Assembly: GCA_052324925.1 (NCBI GenBank)
Contig: JBQPRE010000001.1
Source: Flavimobilis sp052324925
Lineage (GTDB): Bacteria > Actinomycetota > Actinomycetes > Actinomycetales > Cellulomonadaceae
Length of the DNA: 64,000 bases
Strand: one strand, 5' to 3'
Shown: piece by piece, positions 42,647 through 51,985 of the stretch
Layout of the letters: each line of letters opens with the position of its first letter
How positions within the stretch are numbered: the first letter of the stretch is position 1
Translations under genes and position numbers: made by a program
The notes under the pieces: generated by a model
Databases searched by the model: none
Told to the model about the DNA's origin: nothing
The model's input: only the letters and a program-made list of their open reading frames with translations

Positions 42647-44116
42647 ATGGACGAGAACATCACTCAGCCGCTGCCCACTCCCGGTGGCGAACCCGCTGGA
42701 CCCACCCCGAGCGTGCCCGCGCCTGTGCCCGCGCCTCCCGCTCCCGGCCCCGGCGGCCACGCGTTCGGGGCATCCCCGTACGCCACGCCCGCCAGGCCCG
42801 GCGCGGCCGACGGCGGCCCGGCAGGGCACGCACCCATCCCGCCGCACCCCACGACGCGCCCGGCGCGCACGTGGCCCGCGGTCGTCTCGACCGCTGCCGT
42901 CACGGCGCTTCTGGTCGGCGGCGGAGCAGCGTTCGCCACGACCCAGCTCATCGACCGCTCCGCTACGCCGAGCGGCGTGACGTCGACCGTCACGGACCTC
43001 GGCACGAGCTCGCCGATCAGCGTGGACGCGGTGAGCCCCGCGAGCTGGGAAGAGGTCGCCGCGCGTGTGGCCGCCTCGGTCGTCGCGATCGACGTGCAGA
43101 CCTCGGCGGGCGGCGGGCAGGGCTCGGGCGTCATCATCGACACCGAGGGCCACATCCTCACGAACAACCACGTCGTTGCGGGCGCCCGGAACGACACGGT
43201 CACGGTGACGCTGAGCGACGGCCGCCTGTACGACGCGAAGATCGTCGGCCTCGACGCCTCGACGGACCTCGCGGTCGTCAAGCTCGTCTCCCCGCCTGCC
43301 AACCTCGCCGCGGCGACGCTCGCGGACTCCGACAAGGTCGTCGTCGGCAATGCCGTCATGGCCGTCGGTAATCCGCTCGGCCTCGCCAACACGGTGACGA
43401 CCGGCATCGTCTCGGCCGTCGACCGGCCAGTGTCGACGTCGGACGGCTCACGCGCGTCGGCTGTCGTGACGAACGCGATCCAGATCGACGCGGCCGTCAA
43501 CCCGGGCAACTCCGGTGGGCCGCTCTTCGACGCGGCCGGGCAGGTCATCGGCATCACGTCGTCGATCGCCACTCTCTCGAGCGGGTCGGGTCAGTCGGGC
43601 TCGATCGGCCTGGGCTTCGCGATCCCCTCGAACCTTGCGCGGTCCGTGGGCGATCAGCTCATGGCCAAGGGCTCGGCCGAGCACGCGTTCCTCGGTGTCT
43701 CGTTGCGGGACGCGACGGCTACTGCTGACGGTGCGACGCGGCGGGGTGCCGAGGTGGTCGAGGTGACGCCGGGCTCGGCGGCCGCGAAGGGCGGTGTGGA
43801 GGCAGGCGACGTCATCGTCGCGATCGACGGCAAGGCGGTGAGCGGGGCGGAGTACCTCACGGCTGCGGTGCGCGAGCGCGTCGAGGGTGACCGGGCTGTG
43901 CTCACGGTTGTGCGCGCGGGGACGGCCAAGGACGTCACGGTGACGTTGGCGGCGCGTGCGGATGCGGCTGGCGACGGCTCGACGCCTGGCCGTGAGGGGA
44001 GCGACGGGAGCCAGGACCAGGAGGGACGCCAGGCGCCCGACGGCGGCTCCGAAGGCACTCTGCCGGGGGGAATGACCCAGGAGGAGTTCTTCCGGTGGCT
44101 CCGTGAGAACCTCTGA
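42647..44116 (+). CDS. HtrA-like membrane-anchored serine protease with PDZ domain
   Basis: 489 residues. A Pro-rich cytoplasmic segment (1-74) is followed by one membrane helix (75-98), a trypsin-like domain with triad His175 (TNNHVV), Asp207 (STDLAVVK) and Ser289 (GNSGGPL), a PDZ domain (about 350-440) and a Gly/Asp-rich tail. The family degrades or refolds damaged envelope proteins. A very strong AAGGAGG ribosome-binding site precedes the ATG. Confidence 0.93.
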   Translation: MDENITQPLPTPGGEPAGPTPSVPAPVPAPPAPGPGGHAFGASPYATPARPGAADGGPAGHAPIPPHPTTRPARTWPAVVSTAAVTALLVGGGAAFATTQLIDRSATPSGVTSTVTDLGTSSPISVDAVSPASWEEVAARVAASVVAIDVQTSAGGGQGSGVIIDTEGHILTNNHVVAGARNDTVTVTLSDGRLYDAKIVGLDASTDLAVVKLVSPPANLAAATLADSDKVVVGNAVMAVGNPLGLANTVTTGIVSAVDRPVSTSDGSRASAVVTNAIQIDAAVNPGNSGGPLFDAAGQVIGITSSIATLSSGSGQSGSIGLGFAIPSNLARSVGDQLMAKGSAEHAFLGVSLRDATATADGATRRGAEVVEVTPGSAAAKGGVEAGDVIVAIDGKAVSGAEYLTAAVRERVEGDRAVLTVVRAGTAKDVTVTLAARADAAGDGSTPGREGSDGSQDQEGRQAPDGGSEGTLPGGMTQEEFFRWLRENL

Positions 44117-44235
44117 TCTAGATTAGGAACCAGTCGCGGACCCGCTCCCCTGTCGGGCTCCGCGACCCCGCCCGACCGCGTTCCCTGACGCTGTCGAGGC
44201 CGCGGCGAATCGGTCCCCCTGCCGAGGTCGCCGCC
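44117..44235. other. Intergenic region downstream of the HtrA-like gene
   Basis: Together with the hairpin that follows it forms a 272-base gap between convergent genes. TTCCCTGACG occurs twice, at about 44182 and within the hairpin loop at 44251. No reading frame or RNA gene is supported. Confidence 0.4.
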
Positions 44236-44272
44236 GGAGGGCCGAGACGATTCCCTGACGTCTCGGCCCTCC
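44236..44272 (+). terminator. Terminator after the HtrA-like gene
   Basis: A perfect 14-bp stem (44236-44249 with 44259-44272), nine-base loop, followed by TCCTTTGT. Confidence 0.75.
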
Positions 44273-44388
44273 TCCTTTGTGTCCGTCGCGTTCCCGGTGG
44301 GGACACCGTCGCGCCTGGGCAGGGGGCTCCGTCGCGCTGGGCCAGGAACCTCGTCGGGGCGTTGGGCGGCGCCGCCCGACGCCCGAGC

Positions 44389-45708
44389 TCAGTCGCCGAG
44401 GGCGAAACGCATGGGCTCGAGCTTGGACTCGGTCTCGGCCAGCTCGTCGGCAGGGACGGACGCCGCGACGATCCCGCATCCCGCAAAGAGCCGCAGCTCA
44501 TGGGGGTCTTCGGGGTCGAGCTCGGCGGCGCGCAGGCCGATTCCCCACTCGCCGTCACCGTCTGCCCCGAGCCACCCGACCGCGCCGGCGTACCGTGCGC
44601 GGTCAAGGTGCTCGATCTCACGGATGAGGTCGCGCGCGACCGCGGTCGGCGTCCCGCAGACCGCAGCCGTTGGTGCGAGTGCGTCGGCCAGGGCGAGGCT
44701 CGTCACGCCCGGTGCGGCGAGCACACCGGTGACGTCGGTCGCGAGGTGCAGCACGTTGGGGAGGTGGAGGACGAAGGGCGTCTCGGGGACGTTCGTCGAC
44801 GTGCAGAACGGCGTGAGCGCCTGCGCGACGGAACTCACCGCGTACTCGTGCTCCTCGAGGTCCTTTGAGGAGTGCGAGAGGTGGGCTGCGCGTGCGAGGT
44901 CGGCGTCGTCGTCGCCCGTGCGCCGCACCGTGCCCGCGAGGACCCGTGAGATGACGAGGCCCTTCTCGGAGCGGACGAGCAGCTCGGGGGTTGCGCCCAC
45001 GAGGCCGTCGACGCTGAACGTCCAGCATCCCGAGAACCTGTCCGCGAGCCGGGCGAGGAGGTGGCGCGGGTCGACGGGATGCGTCGTCCGGGCGTGGACG
45101 TCCCGTGCGAGCACGACCTTGTCGATCGCGCCCGCGCGGATCCGCGCGATCGCGTCGGAGACGACGTCGAGCCAGGCGTCGGGCGCGAGGGCGCCGTCGG
45201 TGTACGTGACGGGTCCGGGGACCGTGACGGGGGCTGCCCCGACGCGCAGCAGCTCGGCGACCGTCGGCTGGGGCACCGCGGAGCCCTCGGACTCCTCCGT
45301 CAGCGTCGTCACCCACGCGAGGGGGCCGCGCCGCCCGACGATGACCCGCGGGACGACGAGGGCGCCACCCGCGGGGGAGGCGGGGTCGAACGAGAACGAG
45401 CCGAAGGCGACGGGGCCCGTTCCGGGAGCGGTGACGTCGTCGTGGACCGACATCGTGCGAAGGAGCCGCAGCCACGCCTGCTCGGCGTGCGCGAACTGAC
45501 CCTCCCCGCCCACCTCGATGCGCGCGAGCTCGCCCCAGGCGACGAGTCCGTCGCCGCGGCGGACCCACGACAGGGGGGAGTCGGCAGGCAGGAGGTCGAG
45601 GAGCGCACCCGGGTCGGTCCGTGCATCAGGCAGGTCGAGCGGGGTCGTTCTGACGACGACGCGCCCCGCGGGGACGTGCGCCGCAGGCATCGGCAGGTTG
45701 GAGTTCAT
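44389..45708 (-). CDS. menF: Isochorismate synthase
   Basis: 439 residues of the chorismate-binding fold. Key segments are IDKVVLARDV (catalytic Lys), FVGATPELL-like LVGATPELLVR, LAGTVRR, CGTPTAVA and GCGIVAASVPADELAETESK. It commits chorismate to menaquinone. The ATG at 45708 was chosen because a TACTCT -10 (45717-45722, minus strand) lies eight bases away; a 27-residue extension has no ribosome-binding site. It is divergent from menG, with 68 bases between the starts. Confidence 0.88.
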   Translation of the reverse strand: MNSNLPMPAAHVPAGRVVVRTTPLDLPDARTDPGALLDLLPADSPLSWVRRGDGLVAWGELARIEVGGEGQFAHAEQAWLRLLRTMSVHDDVTAPGTGPVAFGSFSFDPASPAGGALVVPRVIVGRRGPLAWVTTLTEESEGSAVPQPTVAELLRVGAAPVTVPGPVTYTDGALAPDAWLDVVSDAIARIRAGAIDKVVLARDVHARTTHPVDPRHLLARLADRFSGCWTFSVDGLVGATPELLVRSEKGLVISRVLAGTVRRTGDDDADLARAAHLSHSSKDLEEHEYAVSSVAQALTPFCTSTNVPETPFVLHLPNVLHLATDVTGVLAAPGVTSLALADALAPTAAVCGTPTAVARDLIREIEHLDRARYAGAVGWLGADGDGEWGIGLRAAELDPEDPHELRLFAGCGIVAASVPADELAETESKLEPMRFALGD

Positions 45709-45764
45709 CGCCGTCCAGAGTACGTCTCCGTCCGGCCTGGGCCTGACATTGCGCGTGGCGTCGC

Positions 45765-45770
45765 TAGGCT
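45765..45770 (+). promoter_or_regulatory. -10 element for leaderless menG
   Basis: TAGGCT ends six bases before the menG ATG at 45777. Confidence 0.6.
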
Positions 45771-45776
45771 GGGGGC

Positions 45777-46481
45777 ATGTCGCGCGCAAGCCTGGAGAAG
45801 AAGCCCCGTGAGGTCGCCTCGATGTTCGACGGCATCGCCCGTCGTTACGACCTGACGAACGACGTCATCTCGCTTGGGCAGGATCGTCGGTGGCGACGCC
45901 TGACGATCGACGCGGTGGGCGCTGCCCCTGGCGAGAAGGTCCTTGACCTGGCGGCGGGCACAGGCACGTCCTCGGAGCCGTTCGCGGACGAGGGTGTGCG
46001 GGTCGTCCCGTGCGACTTCTCGTTCGGCATGCTCCAGGTGGGCAAGGCGCGGCGTCCGGACCTGTCGTTCACGGCAGGTGACGCGACGAGGCTGCCGTTC
46101 GCCGACGAGTCGTTCGACGCCGTGACGATCTCGTTCGGCCTGCGCAACGTCGTCGACACGGTCGGGGCGCTGCGTGAGATGTTCCGCGTGACGCGCCCCG
46201 GGGGGCGCATCGTCGTGTGCGAGTTCTCGACGCCGACGTGGGAGCCCTTCCGCACGGTGTACCAGGAGTACCTCATGAAGGCCCTTCCGAAGGTTGCCGG
46301 AGCGGTGACGAAGGACACGGGCTCGTACGAGTACCTCGCCGAGTCGATCACGTCGTGGCCGGACCAGGTGGCGCTCGCCCACCTGCTCCAGGAGGCCGGC
46401 TGGCGACGGGTTGCCTATCGCAACGCGTCGGGCGGGATCGTCGCGCTGCACCGCGCCACCCGCCCCGACAACAGCGTCTGA
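45777..46481 (+). CDS. menG: Demethylmenaquinone methyltransferase (UbiE/MenG)
   Basis: 234 residues. SAM motif I is VLDLAAGTGTSSEPF; the MenG signatures are YDLTNDVISLGQDRRWRR near the start and ISFGLRNVVD. It performs the last methylation of menaquinone. It is followed by the flavoprotein gene 198 bases downstream. Confidence 0.95.
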   Translation: MSRASLEKKPREVASMFDGIARRYDLTNDVISLGQDRRWRRLTIDAVGAAPGEKVLDLAAGTGTSSEPFADEGVRVVPCDFSFGMLQVGKARRPDLSFTAGDATRLPFADESFDAVTISFGLRNVVDTVGALREMFRVTRPGGRIVVCEFSTPTWEPFRTVYQEYLMKALPKVAGAVTKDTGSYEYLAESITSWPDQVALAHLLQEAGWRRVAYRNASGGIVALHRATRPDNSV

Positions 46482-46548
46482 CCAGGGCATCCGTCTTTTC
46501 CCGGCCCTCATCGGTGGCATGGGACCTTGGTCCTGGTGTTTGCTGACG

Positions 46549-46563
46549 AGGTGAGGCTTACCT
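46549..46563. promoter_or_regulatory. DtxR/IdeR-type iron box upstream of the geranylgeranyl-reductase-like gene
   Basis: AGGTGAGGCTTACCT matches the core AGGTNAGSCTNACCT of actinobacterial DtxR/IdeR sites at every specified base. It lies 26 bp before the TAGAGT -10 (46590-46595), so it covers or borders the -35 region, a position suited to iron-dependent repression. Confidence 0.65.
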
Positions 46564-46589
46564 TGGCAGACATCGGCGGCTCGGGAGAC

Positions 46590-46595
46590 TAGAGT
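46590..46595 (+). promoter_or_regulatory. -10 element of the geranylgeranyl-reductase-like gene
   Basis: TAGAGT, 84 bases before the ATG at 46680. The -35 is not clear: TTGGCA (46563-46568) gives a spacer of 21 bases, which is too long. Confidence 0.5.
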
Positions 46596-46679
46596 GACGA
46601 GGGCGCTTGTGCCTTCGTGCACAAGGTCCACAGGCCCCGGTTCCACCCCCTCCGGACTACGCACCTCAAGGATTCAGCG

Positions 46680-47975
46680 ATGGCGATGAACCACCCCGAC
46701 GACGCAGACGTCGTCGTCGTCGGTGCCGGCCCTGCAGGGGCCACCGCCGCGCACTACCTCGCCTCGGTGGGGCTCGACGTCGTCGTCCTCGACAAGGCCC
46801 GCTTCCCGCGCGACAAGATCTGCGGCGACGGCCTCACGCCGCGCGCTGTCGCTGAGCTCGTCCGTGCGGGCGTGAGCATCGACGAGTCCGACGGCTGGAT
46901 CCGCAACGTCGGACTGCGCGTCGTCGGCGGCGGTCACCGCATCGAGATCCCGTGGCCCGAGCTCTCGTCCTACCCGTCGTACGGCCTGGCCCGCTCCCGC
47001 ATGTCGTTCGACCACATGCTCGTCGAGCACGCCCGCGCCTCGGGGGCGACGATCCTCGAGGGCCACAGCGTCACCGAGCCCGTCCTCGACGAGCGCACTG
47101 GCCGCGTCGTCGGCGTCACCGCACGCGTCCTCGACGCGGACGGCCGCCGCACGGGGGAGGAGCGCACGTTCCGTGCGCCCGTCGTCATGGCCGCCGACGG
47201 TGTCTCGTCGCGGCTCGCGACCGCGATCGGCATCGAGAAGCGCAACGACCGCCCCATGGGCGTCGCCGTCCGCACGTACTTCGAGTCCCCGCGCCATCAG
47301 GACGCGTGGATGGAGTCGCACCTCGAGCTCTGGGACGGCGCCCCGGGCGAGTCCAACCTTATGCCCGGCTACGGGTGGATCTTCGCCCTGGGCGACGGCA
47401 CGGTCAACGTCGGCCTTGGCTCGGTGTCCTCGAGCGCGGCCGCGACCAAGGTCGACTACAAGGACCTCTTCGGGCGGTGGATGGCGAACGTCCCCGCCGA
47501 GTGGGGCTTCTCCGAGGAGACCCAGCGCGGGCCCGTGCGCGGTGCCGCGCTTCCCATGGCCTTCAACCGCGCGCCGCTCTACGACCGCGGGCTCATGCTT
47601 CTCGGCGACGCAGGCGGCATGGTCTCGCCGTTCAACGGTGAGGGCATCGCGTACGCGATGCAGGCCGCGCGCGTCGCGTCCGACACGGTTGCGCAGGCCC
47701 TCACCCGCCCGACGGACTCCGCGCGCGAGCGCGCGCTGCACCGGTACGCGCAGGTGATGAAGGACGACCTCGGCGGCTACTACCGCCTCGGCACGTACTT
47801 CGTGAAGCTCATCGAGAACCCGCACGTCATGCATCTGTGCACGAAGTACGGCCTGCCGCGCCCCCTGCTCATGAAGTTCGTCATGAAACTCCTCTCCGAC
47901 GGCTACGAGCCGCGCGGCGGCGATCTCATGGACCGCGTCATCGCGGGTCTCACCAGGGTGGTGCCCGCGGCATGA
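46680..47975 (+). CDS. Geranylgeranyl reductase-family flavoprotein, possible menaquinone reductase MenJ
   Basis: 431 residues. FAD-binding VVVVGAGPAGATAAHYLA at the N-terminus, KICGDGLTPRAV, and GDAGGMVSPFNGEGIAYAM are class markers. Mycobacterial MenJ of this family saturates one isoprene unit of menaquinone, and the position between menG and nuo favours that role, though reduction of archaeal-type or chlorophyll side chains is the role of other members. The ATG at 46680 follows AAGGAtt; a second ATG lies two codons later. Confidence 0.88.
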   Translation: MAMNHPDDADVVVVGAGPAGATAAHYLASVGLDVVVLDKARFPRDKICGDGLTPRAVAELVRAGVSIDESDGWIRNVGLRVVGGGHRIEIPWPELSSYPSYGLARSRMSFDHMLVEHARASGATILEGHSVTEPVLDERTGRVVGVTARVLDADGRRTGEERTFRAPVVMAADGVSSRLATAIGIEKRNDRPMGVAVRTYFESPRHQDAWMESHLELWDGAPGESNLMPGYGWIFALGDGTVNVGLGSVSSSAAATKVDYKDLFGRWMANVPAEWGFSEETQRGPVRGAALPMAFNRAPLYDRGLMLLGDAGGMVSPFNGEGIAYAMQAARVASDTVAQALTRPTDSARERALHRYAQVMKDDLGGYYRLGTYFVKLIENPHVMHLCTKYGLPRPLLMKFVMKLLSDGYEPRGGDLMDRVIAGLTRVVPAA

Positions 47976-48150
47976 TGTGCTGTCCTCTGACGACGACATC
48001 CCCCGCGGGCACGCACCGTCGCCCCCGCTTCACCCGTAGCCTGGCTATGGGCTCCACCCACGTCCGGACCGTGCGCGCGTGCGCGGACCCGGCCACCACC
48101 CCGTATGGACCGACGGTCCGCACCGACCTCCCGACAAGGAGAGCGACGCG

Positions 48151-48513
48151 ATGAGCAACCCCTACGTGCCCCTGCTGTTCCTCATGGGGGTCGCCGCGCT
48201 GCTGGCCCTCGGAGGCCTCGGCGCCAGCGCGATCATCGGCCCCAAGCGGTACAACAAGGCCAAGCTCGAGGCGTACGAGTGCGGCATCGAGCCAACTCCG
48301 AACGCCGTCGGCGGCGGCCGGTTCCCCATCAAGTACTACCTCGTCGCGATGACGTTCATCATCTTCGACATCGAGGTCGTGTTCCTCTACCCCTGGGCGG
48401 TCGAGTTCCGCACCCTTGCGGCGTTCGGGCTTGTCGCCATCCTCGCGTTCATCGCCATGATCACGGTTCCGTTCGTCTATGAATGGCGCCGCGGCGGGTT
48501 CGAGTGGGACTGA
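48151..48513 (+). CDS. nuoA: NADH-quinone oxidoreductase subunit A
   Basis: 120 residues with three membrane helices and the conserved loop YECGIEPTPNAVGGGRFPIKYY. It is the first gene of the operon and follows AAGGAGA. A possible -10 TAGCCT is at 48037-48042. No Rex-type palindrome was seen upstream. Confidence 0.95.
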   Translation: MSNPYVPLLFLMGVAALLALGGLGASAIIGPKRYNKAKLEAYECGIEPTPNAVGGGRFPIKYYLVAMTFIIFDIEVVFLYPWAVEFRTLAAFGLVAILAFIAMITVPFVYEWRRGGFEWD

Positions 48514-48541
48514 TCGGGTTGACGCGGAAGAAGGACTGCAG

Positions 48542-49093
48542 ATGAGCAACGAGACCGCCCCCTCGGGCTTCCTCCTCACGACCGTCGAGGACTTTGCGGG
48601 CTGGGCCCGCAAGTCGTCGATCTGGCCCGTGACGTTCGGCCTGGCATGCTGCGCGATCGAGATGATGGCGGCGGGTGCCTCCCGCTTCGACCTCGCGCGC
48701 TACGGCATGGAGGTCTTCCGGGCCTCGCCGCGCCAGGCTGACCTCATGATCGTCGCTGGACGCGTCTCCCAGAAGATGGCCCCGATCGTCCGTCAGGTCT
48801 ACGACCAGATGGCCGAGCCCAAGTGGGTCATCGCCATGGGTGTGTGCGCGTCCTCGGGCGGCATGTTCAACAACTACTCGATCGTTCAGGGCGTCGACCA
48901 CGTGGTGCCCGTCGACGTCTACCTGCCCGGCTGCCCGCCGCGTCCGGAGATGCTCATCAACGCGATCAACGAGCTGCAGCGTCAGATCCAGGCCGAGCCG
49001 CTCCTCACGCACCGCCGTGAGGTCGTCAAGGCCGTCGAGGCTGCCGCGCTCGAGGCGACGCCGACGCATCAGATGAAGGGGCTCCTGCGATGA
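48542..49093 (+). CDS. nuoB: NADH-quinone oxidoreductase subunit B
   Basis: 183 residues. The four ligands of cluster N2 are in FGLACCAIEMM (tandem Cys), MGVCASSGG and LPGCPPRPE. It passes electrons to quinone with NuoD. The ATG follows GGAAGAAGG; the stop overlaps nuoC by four bases. Confidence 0.96.
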   Translation: MSNETAPSGFLLTTVEDFAGWARKSSIWPVTFGLACCAIEMMAAGASRFDLARYGMEVFRASPRQADLMIVAGRVSQKMAPIVRQVYDQMAEPKWVIAMGVCASSGGMFNNYSIVQGVDHVVPVDVYLPGCPPRPEMLINAINELQRQIQAEPLLTHRREVVKAVEAAALEATPTHQMKGLLR

Positions 49094-49845
49094 GCGACGA
49101 GACCACTCCGGCCGCCGACGCGGTCGACCACGTCACCCCTGGCGGCTCCGTCCGCGCGGTGCCCACGGGCGACCTGCGCGGCCCGGACGTCATCAAGGTC
49201 CGCACGGGCCTGTGGGGCATCCACGGAACGGGCGACACCTCCGGCTTCGGTGGTCTTGTCCGCCAGATCGCGCTTCCCGGTTCGTCGGCGCGCCCTTACG
49301 GCGGCTACTTCGACGAGGTCGTCGACCTCCTCGTCGAGGTGCTCGAGGAGACCGAGCCCGGCCTCGCGACGAAGGCCCTCACGGGCGTCGTCGTCGACCG
49401 TGACGAGCTGACGCTCGAGGTCGCCCGCGAGCACCTCGTGGCCGTCTGCCGCGCGCTGCGCGACGACCAGGACCTCCGTTTCGAGCTGTCGCTCGGCGTC
49501 TCGGGCGTCCACTACCCCGAGGCCACCGGCCGCGAGCTGCGCGCCGTCTACCACCTCACGTCGGTGACGCACAGCCGCCGGGTGCGGCTCGAGGTCGCTG
49601 TCCCCGACGCCGACCCGCACCTGCCGTCGACCGTCGCGATCTACCCGACGCACGACTGGCACGAGCGCGAGACGTGGGACTTCTTCGGCATCATCTTCGA
49701 CGGGCACCCGGGCCTCGCGCGTATCGAGATGCCCGACGACTGGCCGGGTCACCCGCAGCGCAAGGACTACCCCCTCGGCGGCATCCCCGTCGAGTACAAG
49801 GGCGCCACCATCCCCTCGCCGGACACGCGGAGGTCCTACTCATGA
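49090..49845 (+). CDS. nuoC: NADH-quinone oxidoreductase subunit C
   Basis: 251 residues of the 30-kDa subunit family: YPTHDWHERETWDFFGIIFDGH and RKDYPLGG are the signature. About 60 residues of acidic N-terminal extension precede the conserved part. Its ATGA overlaps link it to nuoB and nuoD, and nuoC and nuoD remain separate genes, unlike the E. coli fusion. Confidence 0.95.
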   Translation: MSDETTPAADAVDHVTPGGSVRAVPTGDLRGPDVIKVRTGLWGIHGTGDTSGFGGLVRQIALPGSSARPYGGYFDEVVDLLVEVLEETEPGLATKALTGVVVDRDELTLEVAREHLVAVCRALRDDQDLRFELSLGVSGVHYPEATGRELRAVYHLTSVTHSRRVRLEVAVPDADPHLPSTVAIYPTHDWHERETWDFFGIIFDGHPGLARIEMPDDWPGHPQRKDYPLGGIPVEYKGATIPSPDTRRSYS

Positions 49846-51194
49846 GCACCGCTTCCCCGCATGCGACGCGCGACGCGGGTTCACCCGCCCACGACGCGGG
49901 CATCCCGTCGTTCGAGGCCTACGGCGACGGCGACTGGTCGTCGATCGCCGAGGAGGCCGCGCGCCTCGGCGAAGAGCGCATCGTCGTCAACATGGGCCCG
50001 CAGCACCCGTCGACGCACGGCGTCCTGCGCCTCATGCTCGAGATCGACGGCGAGACGGTGACCGAGGCCCGCGCGGGCATCGGCTACCTCCACACCGGCA
50101 TCGAGAAGAACATGGAGTTCCGTACGTGGACGCAGGGCGTCACGTACTGCACCCGCATGGACTACCTCGCGCCGTTCTTCCAGGAGGTCGCGTTCTGCCT
50201 GGGCGTCGAGAAGCTCCTCGGCATCACCGACGACATCCCCGAGCGTGCGACGCAGATCCGCGTCCTGCTCATGGAGCTCAACCGCGTCTCCTCCCACCTC
50301 ATCGCGCTCGGCACGGGCGGTAACGAGATGGGCGCCACGACGATCATGACGACGTCGTTCACGGCCCGCGAAGAGATCCTGCGCCTGTTCGAGGCGGTGA
50401 CGGGCCTGCGCATGAACCACGGGTTCGTGCGCCCCGGCGGCGTCCCGCAGGACCTCCCGCCCGGCTTCATCCCCGAGACGCGCTCGGTCCTCGTCAAGGT
50501 GCGCGAGTACCTTCGCCAGCTCGAGGCGCTCATGATGGAGAACCCGATCTTCAAGGGTCGCCTCATCGGGGTCGGCCACCTCAACCTCTCGGCGTGCATG
50601 GCGCTCGGCATGACGGGCCCCGTGCTCCGCTCGGCCGGCCTGCCGTACGACGTGCGCAAGAGCGACCCGTACTGCGGGTACGAGACGTACGACTTCGAGG
50701 TCCCGGTCGCCCAGGGCGCCGACGCCTACGACCGCGTCGTCGTGCGCGTCGCCGAGTGCTACGAGTCGCTCAAGATCGTCGACCAGGTGCTCGAGCGTCT
50801 CGAGAAGAGCAGCGGGCCCGTCATGGTTGCCGACAAGAAGATCGCGTGGCCGGCGCAGATGGCGATCGGGACGGACGGGCAGGGCAACTCGCTCGACCAC
50901 ATCAAGCAGATCATGAGCACCTCGATGGAGGCGCTCATCCACCACTTCAAGATCGTCACCGAGGGCTTCCGCGTCCCCGCAGGACAGGTGTGGCAGACGG
51001 TCGAGGCGCCGCGAGGCGAGCTCGGCGTGCACCTCGTCTCCGACGGCGGCACCCGCCCCTACCGGGCCCACTTCAGGGACCCGTCGTTCAACAACCTGCA
51101 GGCCGTCTCGATGATGTGCGAGGGCGGACAGCTCGCCGACGTCGTCGTCGCGGTGGCCTCGCTCGACCCGGTGCTCGGAGGAGTGGACCGATGA
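49842..51194 (+). CDS. nuoD: NADH-quinone oxidoreductase subunit D
   Basis: 450 residues of the 49-kDa subunit: NMGPQHPSTHGVLRLMLEID and GYLHTGIEKNME line the quinone chamber, where the His of HPSTHG and a conserved Tyr bind menaquinone. The ATG at 49842 overlaps the nuoC stop. Confidence 0.96.
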   Translation: MSTASPHATRDAGSPAHDAGIPSFEAYGDGDWSSIAEEAARLGEERIVVNMGPQHPSTHGVLRLMLEIDGETVTEARAGIGYLHTGIEKNMEFRTWTQGVTYCTRMDYLAPFFQEVAFCLGVEKLLGITDDIPERATQIRVLLMELNRVSSHLIALGTGGNEMGATTIMTTSFTAREEILRLFEAVTGLRMNHGFVRPGGVPQDLPPGFIPETRSVLVKVREYLRQLEALMMENPIFKGRLIGVGHLNLSACMALGMTGPVLRSAGLPYDVRKSDPYCGYETYDFEVPVAQGADAYDRVVVRVAECYESLKIVDQVLERLEKSSGPVMVADKKIAWPAQMAIGTDGQGNSLDHIKQIMSTSMEALIHHFKIVTEGFRVPAGQVWQTVEAPRGELGVHLVSDGGTRPYRAHFRDPSFNNLQAVSMMCEGGQLADVVVAVASLDPVLGGVDR

Positions 51195-51985
51195 CCACGA
51201 CCGGATACGCCCCCGAGGTGCGTGCGCGCCTCGACGCTGACGCGGCGGCCGTCGTCGCCCGTTACCCCCAGGCCCGCTCGGCCCTCCTGCCGCTCCTGCA
51301 CCTCGTGCAGTCTCAGGACGGTTACGTCTCGCGGCACGGGATCGAGTTCTGCGCCGAGACGCTCGGGCTGACGAACGCCTCGGTCTCGGCCGTGGCGACG
51401 TTCTACACGCAGTACAAGCGCCGTCCCAATGGCGAGTACACGATCGGCGTGTGCACGAACACGCTCTGCGCGATCATGGGCGGCGACGAGATCTTCGACC
51501 GCCTCTCGGAGCACCTCGGCATCGGTCACGACGAGACGACGGCCGACGGCCGCATCACGCTCGAGCGCGTCGAGTGCAACGCCGCGTGCGACTTTGCGCC
51601 CGTCATGATGATCAACTGGGAGTTCTTCGACAACCAGACCTCGGACTCGGCGCTCGACGTCGTCGACCGCCTCATCGCGGGCGAGGACGTGACGCCGACG
51701 CGTGGCCCCGACAAGGTCGTCTCCTTCAAGGAGATGTCGCGCGTGCTCGCGGGCTTCGAGGACGGTCGTGCTGACGAGGGCGTGGCGGCTGGTGCCGCAA
51801 GCCTCGTCGGGCTCGACGTCGCGCGCTCCAAGGGCTGGACCGCACCGTCGTTCGACGCCACCGAGCGCGAGGCGGCCGCTGCCGCCTCGGCAGGCGACGC
51901 CGCACCCGGCGTGGGCGAGGAGCACTCGAGTGCTGACCGCCCCGCGCCGTCCGAGGCCGACGTCAAGCCCGAGGAGAAGCGATGA
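51191..51985 (+). CDS. nuoE: NADH-quinone oxidoreductase subunit E
   Basis: 264 residues. Cluster N1a ligands are in VCTNTLCAIMGG and VECNAACDFAP. The last 80 or so residues are an Ala/Glu-rich extension absent from the E. coli protein (166 residues). The ATG overlaps the nuoD stop by four bases. Confidence 0.95.
   Translation: MTTTGYAPEVRARLDADAAAVVARYPQARSALLPLLHLVQSQDGYVSRHGIEFCAETLGLTNASVSAVATFYTQYKRRPNGEYTIGVCTNTLCAIMGGDEIFDRLSEHLGIGHDETTADGRITLERVECNAACDFAPVMMINWEFFDNQTSDSALDVVDRLIAGEDVTPTRGPDKVVSFKEMSRVLAGFEDGRADEGVAAGAASLVGLDVARSKGWTAPSFDATEREAAAAASAGDAAPGVGEEHSSADRPAPSEADVKPEEKR

Noticed and set aside
47976..48150. Rex operator before the nuo operon
   Set aside because: Rex is encoded in the window, but no TGTGAANNNNTTCACA-like palindrome is present in the nuoA upstream region.
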